This document shows positions 38,914 through 47,164 of a DNA stretch of 64,000 bases, piece by piece. Position 1 is the first letter of the stretch. Every line of letters begins with the position of its first letter. Position numbers and translations under genes: made by a program. This DNA is from Pseudomonas sp. UBA1879. GTDB taxonomy: Bacteria; Pseudomonadota; Gammaproteobacteria; Pseudomonadales; Pseudomonadaceae. The notes under the pieces were generated by a model. The model was not told the origin of the DNA, ran no database searches, and was given only the letters and a program-made list of their open reading frames with translations. The DNA is taken from assembly GCF_002338065.1 (NCBI RefSeq), contig NZ_DDHJ01000002.1:131320-195319 (forward strand). Reading direction: 5' to 3'.

Positions 38914-39702
38914 CTAACGCGGCGTGATGCCGTAGAGCCGTTGCATGCGTCGTTCGAGGCGGCGAGCCAGGACGTTCAATCCCCAGCCTACGAGACCGAT
39001 GATCACCATGCCGAACAGCACCAGGTCCATCATGAAATGCTCACTGCCGTCGATCAGCGTGTTGCCGATGCCGTCGCCCGACACCAGCAGGTATTCGGCG
39101 CCGATGGTGGCGAGCCACGAGTACACCAGCGCCAGGTAGATCCCGGTGAAGATCGATGGCAGCGCGGCGGGCAACATCACGCCGATGACGGTCTGCCAGC
39201 GGCTGAAGCCGTACACCTTTGCCACTTCCAGGAATGCATTCGGCACGTTGCGCAAACCGTCGCAGGTGTTGACCACCACCGGCACCAGCGCGGCGAGGGA
39301 GAGGAACACCACTTTCGCCACGTCGCCCAGACCGAACCACACCGAGATCAGCGGAATCCACGCGAACAGCGAAATCTGCTTGAAGGTATTGAAACTGGGG
39401 CCCACCACACGCTCGAAAATGCGCGAGAACCCCAGCAGGCAACCGAGGATCAGCCCGAGCACCGTACCGATGAAAAAACCGCTGAGGTTGCGCGCCAGGC
39501 TCGACGAAATGGCGCGCCAGAATTGGCCCGAAGTCACTTGCTCCCAAGCGGTGACCGCGACCTTCTGCGGTGACACCAACAGACCCGAATCACTCCAGCC
39601 CTGATTGGCCGCCAGCCACCAAAGGGCAACGCCGGCGATGGGCAGCACCCAGCCGCGATAGCGGTGTTGGGAAGGAGCGCGAGTAACGCTTAATGAACTC
39701 AT
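38914..39702 (-). CDS. ABC transporter permease (SsuC type), second
   Basis: A 262-residue inner-membrane permease with about six membrane segments and the cytoplasmic EAA-type loop near FLEVAKVYGFSRWQTVIGVM. The start is ATG (MSSLSVTRAPSQHRYRGWVL), which overlaps the stop of the preceding permease gene by 4 bases (ATGA), so translation is coupled. It differs clearly from the neighbouring permease, so the transporter probably has a heterodimeric channel instead of the usual homodimer of SsuC. Confidence 0.9.
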   Translation of the reverse strand: MSSLSVTRAPSQHRYRGWVLPIAGVALWWLAANQGWSDSGLLVSPQKVAVTAWEQVTSGQFWRAISSSLARNLSGFFIGTVLGLILGCLLGFSRIFERVVGPSFNTFKQISLFAWIPLISVWFGLGDVAKVVFLSLAALVPVVVNTCDGLRNVPNAFLEVAKVYGFSRWQTVIGVMLPAALPSIFTGIYLALVYSWLATIGAEYLLVSGDGIGNTLIDGSEHFMMDLVLFGMVIIGLVGWGLNVLARRLERRMQRLYGITPR

Positions 39703-40610
39703 ATCACCCTCCCAGGCGTCCGCGCCCGACCCTTGTTGAGACGACGCTCGATGATCTCGAACGCCCTGTCGATCAGCAGCCCGACCGTGCCGACCACGAC
39801 CACTGCCGCCATCACCAGGTCCAGCTGAAACAGCTGACGTCCGTAGGCGATCAGGTAACCCAGCCCCTCGCTGGACGCCAGCAATTCGACCACCACCAGC
39901 GACAGCCAGGCTTTGGTGAACCCCAGGCGCAGGCCCGTGAAGATTGGCGCGACGGCTGACGGCAGCACGATGTCGGTGACGATCTGGCGCTGACTGAAGC
40001 CATACGCCTGGCCCACTTCCAGCAGGCGTTTGGGCACCTGATGGAACGCTTGCAACGTGCACAGCGTGACCGGCACCAGCGCGGCATGCGCAATCAGGAC
40101 GTATTTCAACGGCTCGCCGATGCCGAACAGCAGCAGCGCGAAGGGCATCCAGCCCAGCACCGGAATCTGCACCAGCGCGTTGAAAGTCGGCAGCACATAA
40201 TCCTCGACCGTTTTCGACAGGCCCATGACCAGACCCAGCGTGACCCCAAGGCCCGAACCGATCAGAAACCCCACCACAACCCTCTGCAGGCTGGCCGAGG
40301 CGTTGAGCCACAGGTCGCCAGTGCTGAACAGGTCGGTGAGCGTCTGATAGACGTATGCCGGAGGCGGCAGCACCTGCTCAGACAGCCAGCCACGTTCAGT
40401 ACCCAGGTACCACAAGCCGAGCAGCGCGAGTGGAAGCAGCCAGGGCAAGACAAGGTTTACGGCGCGGGTTTGCCACGCCGGGGATGAGCGTTTGGTAGCC
40501 GCCACACGCCGGGGGGCGCGGGCGGGGAAGTTGGGCAGGCGCTCGACCGGCGCCAGTTTCTTTGCGTGCGCCCGGTCTTGATCGAGTAAAGGTGCGGTGG
40601 CTCTGGCCAT
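39699..40610 (-). CDS. ABC transporter permease (SsuC type), first
   Basis: A 303-residue permease with a long basic N-terminal extension (residues 1-48, Arg/Lys/Pro-rich), then about six membrane segments starting at LPWLLPLALLGLWYLG. The EAA-like loop is LLEVGQAYGFSQRQIVTDIV. It follows the binding-protein gene after 4 bases and overlaps the second permease. The paired permeases are related but divergent, as in some alkylsulfate ester (ats) systems. Confidence 0.9.
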   Translation of the reverse strand: MARATAPLLDQDRAHAKKLAPVERLPNFPARAPRRVAATKRSSPAWQTRAVNLVLPWLLPLALLGLWYLGTERGWLSEQVLPPPAYVYQTLTDLFSTGDLWLNASASLQRVVVGFLIGSGLGVTLGLVMGLSKTVEDYVLPTFNALVQIPVLGWMPFALLLFGIGEPLKYVLIAHAALVPVTLCTLQAFHQVPKRLLEVGQAYGFSQRQIVTDIVLPSAVAPIFTGLRLGFTKAWLSLVVVELLASSEGLGYLIAYGRQLFQLDLVMAAVVVVGTVGLLIDRAFEIIERRLNKGRARTPGRVI

Positions 40611-40614
40611 GACC

Positions 40615-41733
40615 TCAGCCTCCGTTGTTGACGGTTTTATCCGATGATGCCGTCGCGGCAGTGGGGGTGGCTTTGCCGTCCGCGCCGTAGGCAGTCCAGT
40701 AGTTCTGCAGGCCTTTGGACTTCAGCGCAGTGTCCAGGTATTTGGTTTCGAACCAGCCGTCGATAGTGACGGGGCGGCGAATCATCTTCTCGTCCTTGGC
40801 CTGATCGGCAACGGCCTGATAACGCGCTTTGAGGAAGTCATCTACCAGCGGCGAGGCGCTGTCGCGAAGTGTGATGTGCCCGAAGTCCGCTTTGAGAGAG
40901 GCCAGCGGCTCGTTGGTCTTGGCCCATTCGTTCAGCACGGCGTCACGGTTCTGTTCGTCCGATTCCCATTTCGCGGCGTCGACAAGGGTGTCGACAACCT
41001 TTTGTACGTTCGCGGAGTGCTCTTTTTCATAGGCACCGCGTACCACCAGCGCGCACTGTCGGGTGTAGCGCACGTCGTTGTTCGGGTTGTCGAAAATGAT
41101 GTCGACCAGGCCTTGATCCCGCAGCTTGAAGAGTTCACGACCGCCAAATGCCGCATCCACCCCTTTGGACGCCAAGGCCGCCTGGCTGCTGCCGCTGTCG
41201 AGGTTTATCACCTTCAAATCGCGCTCGGTCAACCCGTGGTCCGCCAGCAGATTGATCGACACCAGATGGCCGTTGGTGCCACGGAAAACCGCCACTTTTT
41301 TGCCCTTGAGGTCTTCGATGGTCTTGATGTCAGAGCCCTTCGGCACGGCGAGATAGACGTTGGAGCGTACGCCAATGGCGGCCAGTAGTTTGGTGTCCAG
41401 TCCATTGGCACGACCGACCACTTGCGGCAGGTCTCCCTCGTAGGCGAAGTCCAGCTGCTGGTTCGACAGCGCCTCGTTCACGGCAGGACCGGCCCCTTTG
41501 AAGAAGAACCACTGAATTTCAGTGCCGGTGCCTTCGAAGGCTTTCTCCAGCAGTTGCTGGTTGCGCACGATGCCCAGCGGAGAGCCGCTGAAGGTCACCG
41601 GATCGCCGCCCCCCGCACTGGCCACGCCGATGCGCAGCACGTCGGCTTCGGCCAAGGGCATCATCAGCAGCGCCGCCAGTGCGGTAGCTACGCTTTTCGT
41701 GCTGAATACAGATGTTCGCTTGGCCTTTGCCAT
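40615..41733 (-). CDS. Sulfonate/sulfate-ester ABC substrate-binding protein
   Basis: A 372-residue periplasmic binding protein of the SsuA/TauA/AtsR group. A signal peptide is visible (basic MAKAKRTSVFSTKS, then hydrophobic VATALAALLMMPLAEA). The mature part starts DVLRIGVASAGGGDPVTFSG and includes DLKGKKVAVFRGTNGHL. The tail is Thr/Ala/Ser-rich. The internal ATG was chosen because the region upstream of it is the end of the neighbouring gene in another frame, and AAGGAGA precedes the ATG. It supplies substrate to the two permeases downstream. Confidence 0.88.
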   Translation of the reverse strand: MAKAKRTSVFSTKSVATALAALLMMPLAEADVLRIGVASAGGGDPVTFSGSPLGIVRNQQLLEKAFEGTGTEIQWFFFKGAGPAVNEALSNQQLDFAYEGDLPQVVGRANGLDTKLLAAIGVRSNVYLAVPKGSDIKTIEDLKGKKVAVFRGTNGHLVSINLLADHGLTERDLKVINLDSGSSQAALASKGVDAAFGGRELFKLRDQGLVDIIFDNPNNDVRYTRQCALVVRGAYEKEHSANVQKVVDTLVDAAKWESDEQNRDAVLNEWAKTNEPLASLKADFGHITLRDSASPLVDDFLKARYQAVADQAKDEKMIRRPVTIDGWFETKYLDTALKSKGLQNYWTAYGADGKATPTAATASSDKTVNNGG

Positions 41734-41767
41734 GACGTGTTCTCCTTGAAAAGTGGGTAACGAAAAA

Positions 41768-42679
41768 TCAGGCCGCCAAGTGCTTTTTGTCGGCTTCGGT
41801 TCGCGGGGAGAGGGTGTCGGGGGTCGGCTTGATCGCCTGGCTGGAGCGGCCATCGACCCCCACCGGAATGTCGCCCGCCACGGTCGTGCGGCGCACGATG
41901 CGTTGCGCCTGGCCGTAGTCGTTGATCGCGATGTGCTGAGTGGCGCGGTTGTCCCAGATCACCACGTCGCCTTCGTGCCAGCGCCAACGCACGGTGTTGT
42001 CGACCTGGGTAATGCGGTCGTGGAACAGCCGGATCAGCTGTTTCGAATCATTGCTGCTAACACCCTGAATGTGTTTCACGAAGTGGCCGAGGATCAGGGT
42101 GCGTTCACCGGTTTCAGGATGCACGCGCACGAGCGGGTGTTCGGTCTCGTACACCTCTGCGGTGAACTGCTCGCGGTAACGTTTCAGGCCCTCTTCACCG
42201 GTGTCCTTGGGTGTCGCGTAGTCATAGACGTTGGTATGCAAGGCCCGCAGGCTGTCGGCCAGCACTTTCAGCGGTTCTGGCAGGTCGGCGTAGGCCGCCG
42301 CCGTGTTGGCCCACACGGTGTCGCCACCGTAGGGCGGTATGACCACGCCGCGCAGAATCGAAACTTTCGGGTAGTCCGCAACAAAGGTCACGTCGGTGTG
42401 CCAGGAGTTGGCGCGGGTTTCCCGCGAGTCCAGGTTGAGGATCGCGGTGCTTTGCTCGGCAGAGCGCACGGTGGGGTGCGGCACCTGAGCGCCGAAACGA
42501 CGAGAAAAACTTTCGTGCTGTTCGTCGGCGAGGAACTGTTCGCGGAAGAACAGCACTTTGTGTTTCAGCAAGGCTTGGTTGATGAAGTCGAAATCTTGCG
42601 CAGAGATATCACCGGTAAGTTTGATGCCGCTCAGTTCGGCGCCAATTTTCCCCGCCACGGGTTTGATCTGAATCGCCAT
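41768..42679 (-). CDS. TauD/TfdA-family 2-oxoglutarate dioxygenase, AtsK-like
   Basis: A 303-residue Fe(II)/2-oxoglutarate enzyme. The metal triad is His94 and Asp96 in NSWHTDVTFV with His249 in NRATQHIAINDYG, and the 2-oxoglutarate Arg lies in the RIVRRTTVAGD stretch (260-264). It is very similar to the alkylsulfatase AtsK of P. putida as I remember it (GGDTVWANTAAAY, VYETEHPLVRVHP), which oxidises the carbon next to sulfur-oxygen to free sulfite or sulfate plus aldehyde. It heads the transporter operon, so imported sulfur esters or sulfonates are probably its substrates, used in sulfur starvation. TauD is the alternative. Confidence 0.88.
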   Translation of the reverse strand: MAIQIKPVAGKIGAELSGIKLTGDISAQDFDFINQALLKHKVLFFREQFLADEQHESFSRRFGAQVPHPTVRSAEQSTAILNLDSRETRANSWHTDVTFVADYPKVSILRGVVIPPYGGDTVWANTAAAYADLPEPLKVLADSLRALHTNVYDYATPKDTGEEGLKRYREQFTAEVYETEHPLVRVHPETGERTLILGHFVKHIQGVSSNDSKQLIRLFHDRITQVDNTVRWRWHEGDVVIWDNRATQHIAINDYGQAQRIVRRTTVAGDIPVGVDGRSSQAIKPTPDTLSPRTEADKKHLAA

Positions 42680-42911
42680 GTCCGAACTCCTGTTCAGGTT
42701 GTTGTGGCTCAGATCATAAAGATATAAATCAGCGATCCGCTAATCACTAATTGTCATAAATATAGAAGGAGAGTTTATGCAGCTAGTTTATGAAGATAGC
42801 CAAAGTTCATAAGCTTATTCGAAAGTAAGGCGCGGCAGATTTTGTCGCGGTGGTGCAGAAAAAATTAGGGGGGTGAGCAGGCTCACCCCCCTTAAGTCAT
42901 CGGCATGGAGC
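42680..42911. other. AT-rich promoter region of the organosulfur operon and terminator
   Basis: The stretch 42700-42840 is AT-rich (for example TTTATGCAGCTAGTTTATG) and must hold the minus-strand promoter of the dioxygenase operon, where a CysB-type activator would be expected from known sulfur-starvation genes. I cannot place exact elements. The rest is the terminator of the next minus-strand gene. Confidence 0.5.
42859..42891 (-). terminator. Intrinsic terminator of the orphan oxygenase gene
   Basis: On the minus strand GGGGGGTGAGC-ct-GCTCACCCCCC is followed by TAATTTTTT. It is a very strong stem 20 bases after the stop, separating the oxygenase from the downstream organosulfur operon. Confidence 0.9.
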
Positions 42912-43673
42912 TCAGGTTTGCGGTACATCGTCCTGAATGTCCGGGCCGTTCAACGTTCCCAGAGACTTGCGCAACCGGCTCGCCAGCGAGCTGCTGCCGT
43001 GCACGTTGTGATAATGAAAAACTGCCGTGGCGCGCAGGGCATCCTCGGCGACCGGAAGGTTGGTGTGCAGCGAGCGGTAGCCCCAGAACAGGTAAAGATG
43101 CCCCGGCTGCATGACGATGCGGGTAAGCGCCTGGTCGTTGCGGGTGACCCGGTTTTTCATGTAGCGCTGGACCCATCGGTTGTCCACCAGGACTTTATCG
43201 ATAAGGTTGCGCAAGTAGGTGCGTCTTATCGGTCGACGATTAGGCAGCATCACCAAGTCGCCGCGCTCGCCCGATTCAGGCATGCACACTGGCATGATCG
43301 TGGTCAGCACGAACGAGTCGTAGTGGAAAATCAACGATTCCCGCCGCCCACCATTGCCGGTGAGGCAGCGCAGCGTTTGCGTCAGGGTGGTATCGCTGGA
43401 GCGTTCGCCTGTGGCGCCGGCAACGATCCGGCGGCACAGATCGATGAAGTCCCTTGAGTTGCCCCAGTCATACATAGGCGTTCCGGTCACGGCCTGTCGC
43501 CCGGCGAGGGCAACGTAGTCATTTCCCGCCGCAGCCACCGTGCGTGTCACCAGCGCCTGCATTTCATTCAATTGCGTTGGACTGGCCCAGTCCGGGAGAA
43601 CAGCGTATCCGTCACTGTCGATGGCCTTGATCAGGCTGTTCACCTGAGCGTCCGAAAAGCTCGAGTAGGGCAT
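42912..43673 (-). CDS. Unassigned Fe(II)/2-oxoglutarate-type oxygenase
   Basis: A 253-residue soluble protein. I do not recognise a named family member. It shows the facial-triad pattern HYD at residues 117-119 (SLIFHYDSF), a distal His203 in YRSLHTNLP and Arg214 eleven residues later. This is the spacing of 2-oxoglutarate oxygenases of the phytanoyl-CoA hydroxylase/proline hydroxylase type. LYLFWGYRSLHTN resembles the end of their barrel. It has its own promoter region and terminator, so it is a single-gene unit. Substrate unknown; a hydroxylase of a small molecule or amino acid is possible. Confidence 0.7.
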   Translation of the reverse strand: MPYSSFSDAQVNSLIKAIDSDGYAVLPDWASPTQLNEMQALVTRTVAAAGNDYVALAGRQAVTGTPMYDWGNSRDFIDLCRRIVAGATGERSSDTTLTQTLRCLTGNGGRRESLIFHYDSFVLTTIMPVCMPESGERGDLVMLPNRRPIRRTYLRNLIDKVLVDNRWVQRYMKNRVTRNDQALTRIVMQPGHLYLFWGYRSLHTNLPVAEDALRATAVFHYHNVHGSSSLASRLRKSLGTLNGPDIQDDVPQT

Positions 43674-43938
43674 CGCGATAACCTCGTTGCGGGTCTCTGT
43701 ATCGATTATTAGCCCTCGGACCTAATGCCTGAGATGTACCGTTTCAGCCGGGCGAAGCGACAGACTAGCAGCTAGCACAGCTTTTTCTACAGGCGTGGAT
43801 TAAATATTTCAAAATGTGTGTTTTTGCCCGAAAAAGCCGGATTTTGTGTCCGTTTTTGAAACAGATTGACGCAGGATGCCCGGAGCGGCGGGCCGGCAAG
43901 GTGTATCAAATTTGCGTCACATTTTGTGTCTGTGTGGG

Positions 43939-44838
43939 TTATTTGCCGCACGCGGTACCAAACAGTGGTTCCTCAAGCCCTTTCACCCCCGGATGCAAAG
44001 CGAATACACCTCCCGCTAATGGTTGATCGCTGAGGTCGCCTCCGGGGCGGATCGAGGTCACAAACAATGTGTCCAGATCTCGCCCCCCGAACGCACACAT
44101 GGACGGCTTTTTCACCGGCACTGCCAACGAGCGGTCCAGTTTGCCCGCTGGCGTGAAGCGATGGATGAGCCCTTCGTCGTTGCCGCAGATCCAATAACAG
44201 CCGTCGGCGTCCACAGCGGCGCCGTCGGGGCGGCCGGGGTAGAGGTTCATGTCCACGAAGAGTCGACGATCATGGGGCGTGCCGCTGTCAATGTCGTAGT
44301 CGAACGCCCAGATTTTTTGCACGCTGGGATGAGAGTCGGAGAGGTACATGACCTTCCCGTCGGGGCTGAAGCCCAAGCCATTGGGGACAATCATGTCGCC
44401 AACCGTTGCTTGCAGGGGCGCGGACTGACCCTCTTCGTAGCGCAAGAGCGATCCCACGGCCGACGCCTCGGCCATGTCCATGAACATGGTGCCGGCCCAG
44501 AAGCGGCCTTGGCGGTCGCAGCGGCCATCGTTGAAGCGCATGTTGGCGCGCGGGTGTTCGATATCGATCAACCGCTCGCAGCGCAGTGTTCCGTCCTCCT
44601 GAGGGTGAATTCGGAACAAGCCGTCCTCCATGCCCGCGAGCCAGGAGCCGTCGCCGTAGCTGGCAATGCAGGCCAGCATTTGCGGAGCTGTCCAGCTGTC
44701 TGTGCAAACGTCACCAAGGCGCCAGCGATGCAGCTTCCCCGCTGGAATGTCCACCCAATAAAGCGCGCGTTCGCGTGCGTTCCAGACCGGGCATTCGCCC
44801 GTAGCGTTGCGCGCGTCGAGGATCAGCTCAGGCTGCAT
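43939..44838 (-). CDS. uxuL: SMP-30/gluconolactonase-family uronic acid lactonase UxuL
   Basis: A 299-residue six-bladed propeller of the SMP-30/regucalcin family. The metal-binding Glu lies in NATGECPVW, and the conserved NMRFNDGRCDRQGRFWAGTM, PNGLGFSPDGK and GRPDGAAVDADGCYW are present. It lies directly downstream of udh. In P. syringae this pair is known: Udh oxidises glucuronate or galacturonate to the aldaro-lactone and UxuL hydrolyses the lactone to glucarate or galactarate. I took the ATG at MQPELI; an in-frame ATG three codons upstream is possible. Confidence 0.85.
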   Translation of the reverse strand: MQPELILDARNATGECPVWNARERALYWVDIPAGKLHRWRLGDVCTDSWTAPQMLACIASYGDGSWLAGMEDGLFRIHPQEDGTLRCERLIDIEHPRANMRFNDGRCDRQGRFWAGTMFMDMAEASAVGSLLRYEEGQSAPLQATVGDMIVPNGLGFSPDGKVMYLSDSHPSVQKIWAFDYDIDSGTPHDRRLFVDMNLYPGRPDGAAVDADGCYWICGNDEGLIHRFTPAGKLDRSLAVPVKKPSMCAFGGRDLDTLFVTSIRPGGDLSDQPLAGGVFALHPGVKGLEEPLFGTACGK

Positions 44839-44874
44839 GATGACCATTCCAGAAGAGAGACGAGGAGGGCTAAA

Positions 44875-44897
44875 CCCGCCAGCGCGACGCTGGCGGG
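44875..44897 (-). promoter_or_regulatory. Perfect hairpin between udh and uxuL
   Basis: CCCGCCAGCG-tcg-CGCTGGCGGG on the minus strand, 10 perfect pairs, followed by TTTAG, 12 bases after the udh stop. It is either a partial terminator reducing uxuL expression or a 3'-end stabiliser of udh mRNA. Confidence 0.6.
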
Positions 44898-44909
44898 ATC
44901 AACTGCGGA

Positions 44910-45731
44910 TCACTGATCGCCGAACGGTCCGGACGCCACGAACGCGCCGCCTTGGTAGACCAGCAGCGGGTCGTCTGCAGCAGGCATCGGCTGCGCTTCG
45001 ACCTTGGCCCGGAACGGTTCGGAGCTGTCTTGGGGGGCATACCCCAAATGGTTGGCGAGACGATTGTCCCACCAGGTGTTCGCGTTGTTGGACACGCCGT
45101 ACACCACGGTATGCCCCACGTTGGGCGTGAACAGACCACGCTCGATCAACTGCGTCAGGTCGTCGTAACTCAGCCAGGTGTCGAGCATCCGGCGGTTCTG
45201 CGCTTCCGGAAATGACGAGCCGATGCGAATGCTCACCGTCTCGATGCCGTAGCGATCGAAATAGAAACTGGCCAGATCTTCGCCATAGGACTTGGACAGA
45301 CCGTAGTAGCTGTCCGGCCGCTTCACGGCGCTGGCGTCGATGGTTTCGTCCTGGCGATAGAAGCCGATCACGTGGTTGGAGCTGGCAAAGATCACCCGCT
45401 TCACGCCGTGACGACGTGCCGCTTCGTAAATATGAAAGGTGCCGCAGATGTTCGGACCGAGGATGTCTTCGAATGAATGCTCGGTGGAAACGCCGCCGAA
45501 ATGCACGATGGCATCGACGCCTTCGACCAGTTGATGAACAGCGGCTTTGTCGGCGAGATCGCAACGCTGCACTTCTTCATGCGGGCCCGCTGCAGGGGCC
45601 ATGTCGGCGATGTCGGACAGGCGCAGCACGTTGGCATAAGGGCGCAAGGTTTCGCGCAACACCTTGCCAAGACCGCCTGCGGCGCCTGTCAGCAGAATGC
45701 GATTGAAAGGCGTGGGGGTCGATTGAGTCAT
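44910..45731 (-). CDS. udh: Uronate dehydrogenase
   Basis: NAD-dependent oxidation of galacturonate and glucuronate to the aldarolactones, the first step of the oxidative uronate pathway used on plant cell-wall sugars. It has 273 residues of the extended SDR type. The Rossmann motif is GAAGGLGK and the active site is Tyr143-x3-Lys147 in SYYGLSKSYGED; SSNHVIGFYRQDE and RIGSSFPEAQNRRM match known Pseudomonas Udh closely. A palindrome TGTC-GTAT-GACA lies about 45 bases upstream of the start. The enzymes that use glucarate are not in the window. Confidence 0.93.
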   Translation of the reverse strand: MTQSTPTPFNRILLTGAAGGLGKVLRETLRPYANVLRLSDIADMAPAAGPHEEVQRCDLADKAAVHQLVEGVDAIVHFGGVSTEHSFEDILGPNICGTFHIYEAARRHGVKRVIFASSNHVIGFYRQDETIDASAVKRPDSYYGLSKSYGEDLASFYFDRYGIETVSIRIGSSFPEAQNRRMLDTWLSYDDLTQLIERGLFTPNVGHTVVYGVSNNANTWWDNRLANHLGYAPQDSSEPFRAKVEAQPMPAADDPLLVYQGGAFVASGPFGDQ

Positions 45732-45775
45732 CGGAAGGAACCTTGATAGACGTTGTTGTTATAGGTGTCATCGGT

Positions 45776-45787
45776 TGTCGTATGACA
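45776..45787. promoter_or_regulatory. Putative operator upstream of udh (GntR-like)
   Basis: TGTC-GTAT-GACA, flanked by T on both sides (TTGTCGTATGACAT), with a second TGTCAT half-site 10 bases away. The pattern resembles sites of FadR-type GntR regulators, the class that controls uronate and aldarate genes in pseudomonads. Regulator not in the window; inference. Confidence 0.45.
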
Positions 45788-46081
45788 TAGGGCGGGATTA
45801 TCGACACCCGTTACAAACTTTGTCAACGCGAGGCTGGCTAGGGTGAAGCGCTGTGGTTAAGTCCTGTTGATCACGATCACAGGCGAAATCTTCTGCGGCA
45901 TAGGGTTCGCCGAACTGTTGATCTCAAGTCGCCGGTTCTGTTGCCAGTTTCGCTTCCTTTTCCATCTGCAGCTCCTTCCCTGTGGCCAGCAGCGAGCCTA
46001 AGGTGCCTGCAATGTTGGATCGAGTGTGATGAGCGGCTGTATCGGTCTGTTGCGAAGCTCATTTTTCTCTGCTAATTTCGA

Positions 46082-46101
46082 AAATGTTAACGATGACATT
46101 T
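46082..46101. promoter_or_regulatory. LacI-type operator of the sugar/polyol operon
   Basis: AAATGTTAACGATGACATTT, an inverted repeat around the central CG (AAATGT ... ACATTT, 8 of 10 positions symmetric), 35 bases before the binding-protein ATG. The half-site AATGTTAACG recurs next to the lacI gene at 54647, so that regulator is the likely binder. Confidence 0.7.
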
Positions 46102-46136
46102 CCGCTTTAACAATAAAAACAACGGGATTTTTCGCC

Positions 46137-47081
46137 ATGACAACTCGCCTCAAGAAAGGCTTTTCCACCGTTCTGTGCTCGCTCGCCGTGGCTGTGGCGT
46201 GCGCCGGTTCTTTCTCCGTTCAAGCGGCGGACGCCAAATCCGGCCCGTTGAAAATCGGAGCCTCGTTTCAAGAAATCAACAACCCCTATTTCGTGACCAT
46301 GAAAGACGCGCTGACCGACGCCACCAAAAGCATCGGCGCGAGCCTCCTGGTGACCGACGCGCGCCACGATGTTTCCAAGCAAATCAGCGATATCGAGGAC
46401 ATGCTGCAGAAAGGCATCGACATTCTGATCATCAACCCGACTGACTCGGTGGGCGTGCAGTCCGCTGTCAAGCAGGCCCACGACAAGGGCGTCGTGGTGG
46501 TGGCAGTGGATGCTCAGGCCGACGGCCCGCTGGATTCGTTCGTCGGTTCGAAGAACTACGACGCTGGCGTTCAGGCCTGCGAATACCTGGCGACGAACAT
46601 CGGCGGCAAAGGTGACGTCGGCATTCTCGACGGTATCGCAGTGGTGCCGATCCTCGAACGCGTACGTGGTTGCAAGGACGCGCTGGCCAAACACCCGGAC
46701 ATCAAGATCGTCAGCATCCAGAATGGCAAGCAGGAGCGTGATCAGGCGCTCAGCGTGACCGAGAACATGCTTCAGGCGCAGCCGAATCTGAAAGGCCTGT
46801 TCAGCGTCAACGACAACGGCTCCCTCGGTGCACTGGCGGCGATCGATTCCAGCGGCATGGACGTCAAGCTCACCAGCGTCGACGGCTCGCCCGAAGCCGT
46901 GAAGGAAATCCAGAAGCCGAACAGCAAGTTCATCGCCACCTCGGCGCAATATCCGCGCGATCAGGTGCGCCTGGCGCTGGGCATCGCACTGGCCAGGAAA
47001 TGGGGCTCGCAAGTGCCTAAGGCCATCCCCGTCGACATCCTGCTGGTGGACCAGGCCAAGGCCAAAACCTTCAGCTGGTGA
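46137..47081 (+). CDS. Sugar ABC transporter periplasmic binding protein (RbsB type)
   Basis: A 314-residue binding protein of the ribose/galactose (Peripla_BP_4) family. The signal peptide (MTTRLKKGFSTVLCSLAVAV, cleavage after VQA) is followed by GPLKIGASFQEINNPYFVTM, the usual opening of RbsB-like proteins. NPTDSVGVQSAV and VDAQADGP in the ligand region and the hinge segment LFSVNDNGSLGALAA are typical. It is the first gene of an operon with ATPase, permease, dehydrogenase, kinase and reductase, so its ligand is probably the polyol or sugar these enzymes use. The LacI operator lies directly upstream. Confidence 0.92.
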   Translation: MTTRLKKGFSTVLCSLAVAVACAGSFSVQAADAKSGPLKIGASFQEINNPYFVTMKDALTDATKSIGASLLVTDARHDVSKQISDIEDMLQKGIDILIINPTDSVGVQSAVKQAHDKGVVVVAVDAQADGPLDSFVGSKNYDAGVQACEYLATNIGGKGDVGILDGIAVVPILERVRGCKDALAKHPDIKIVSIQNGKQERDQALSVTENMLQAQPNLKGLFSVNDNGSLGALAAIDSSGMDVKLTSVDGSPEAVKEIQKPNSKFIATSAQYPRDQVRLALGIALARKWGSQVPKAIPVDILLVDQAKAKTFSW

Positions 47082-47164
47082 CGGAACTGTCGCTGTTCGC
47101 CTGACGGTTTTTGCGTTGGGCGAACGGCGCGGATCTGAGCAACGTTTGCTTCGACGAGGTGCCC

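Noticed and set aside
39703..40311. Frame extending the second permease upstream by about 200 codons
   Set aside because: The extension is the first permease gene read in another frame; the ATG overlapping the first permease's stop is the sensible start.
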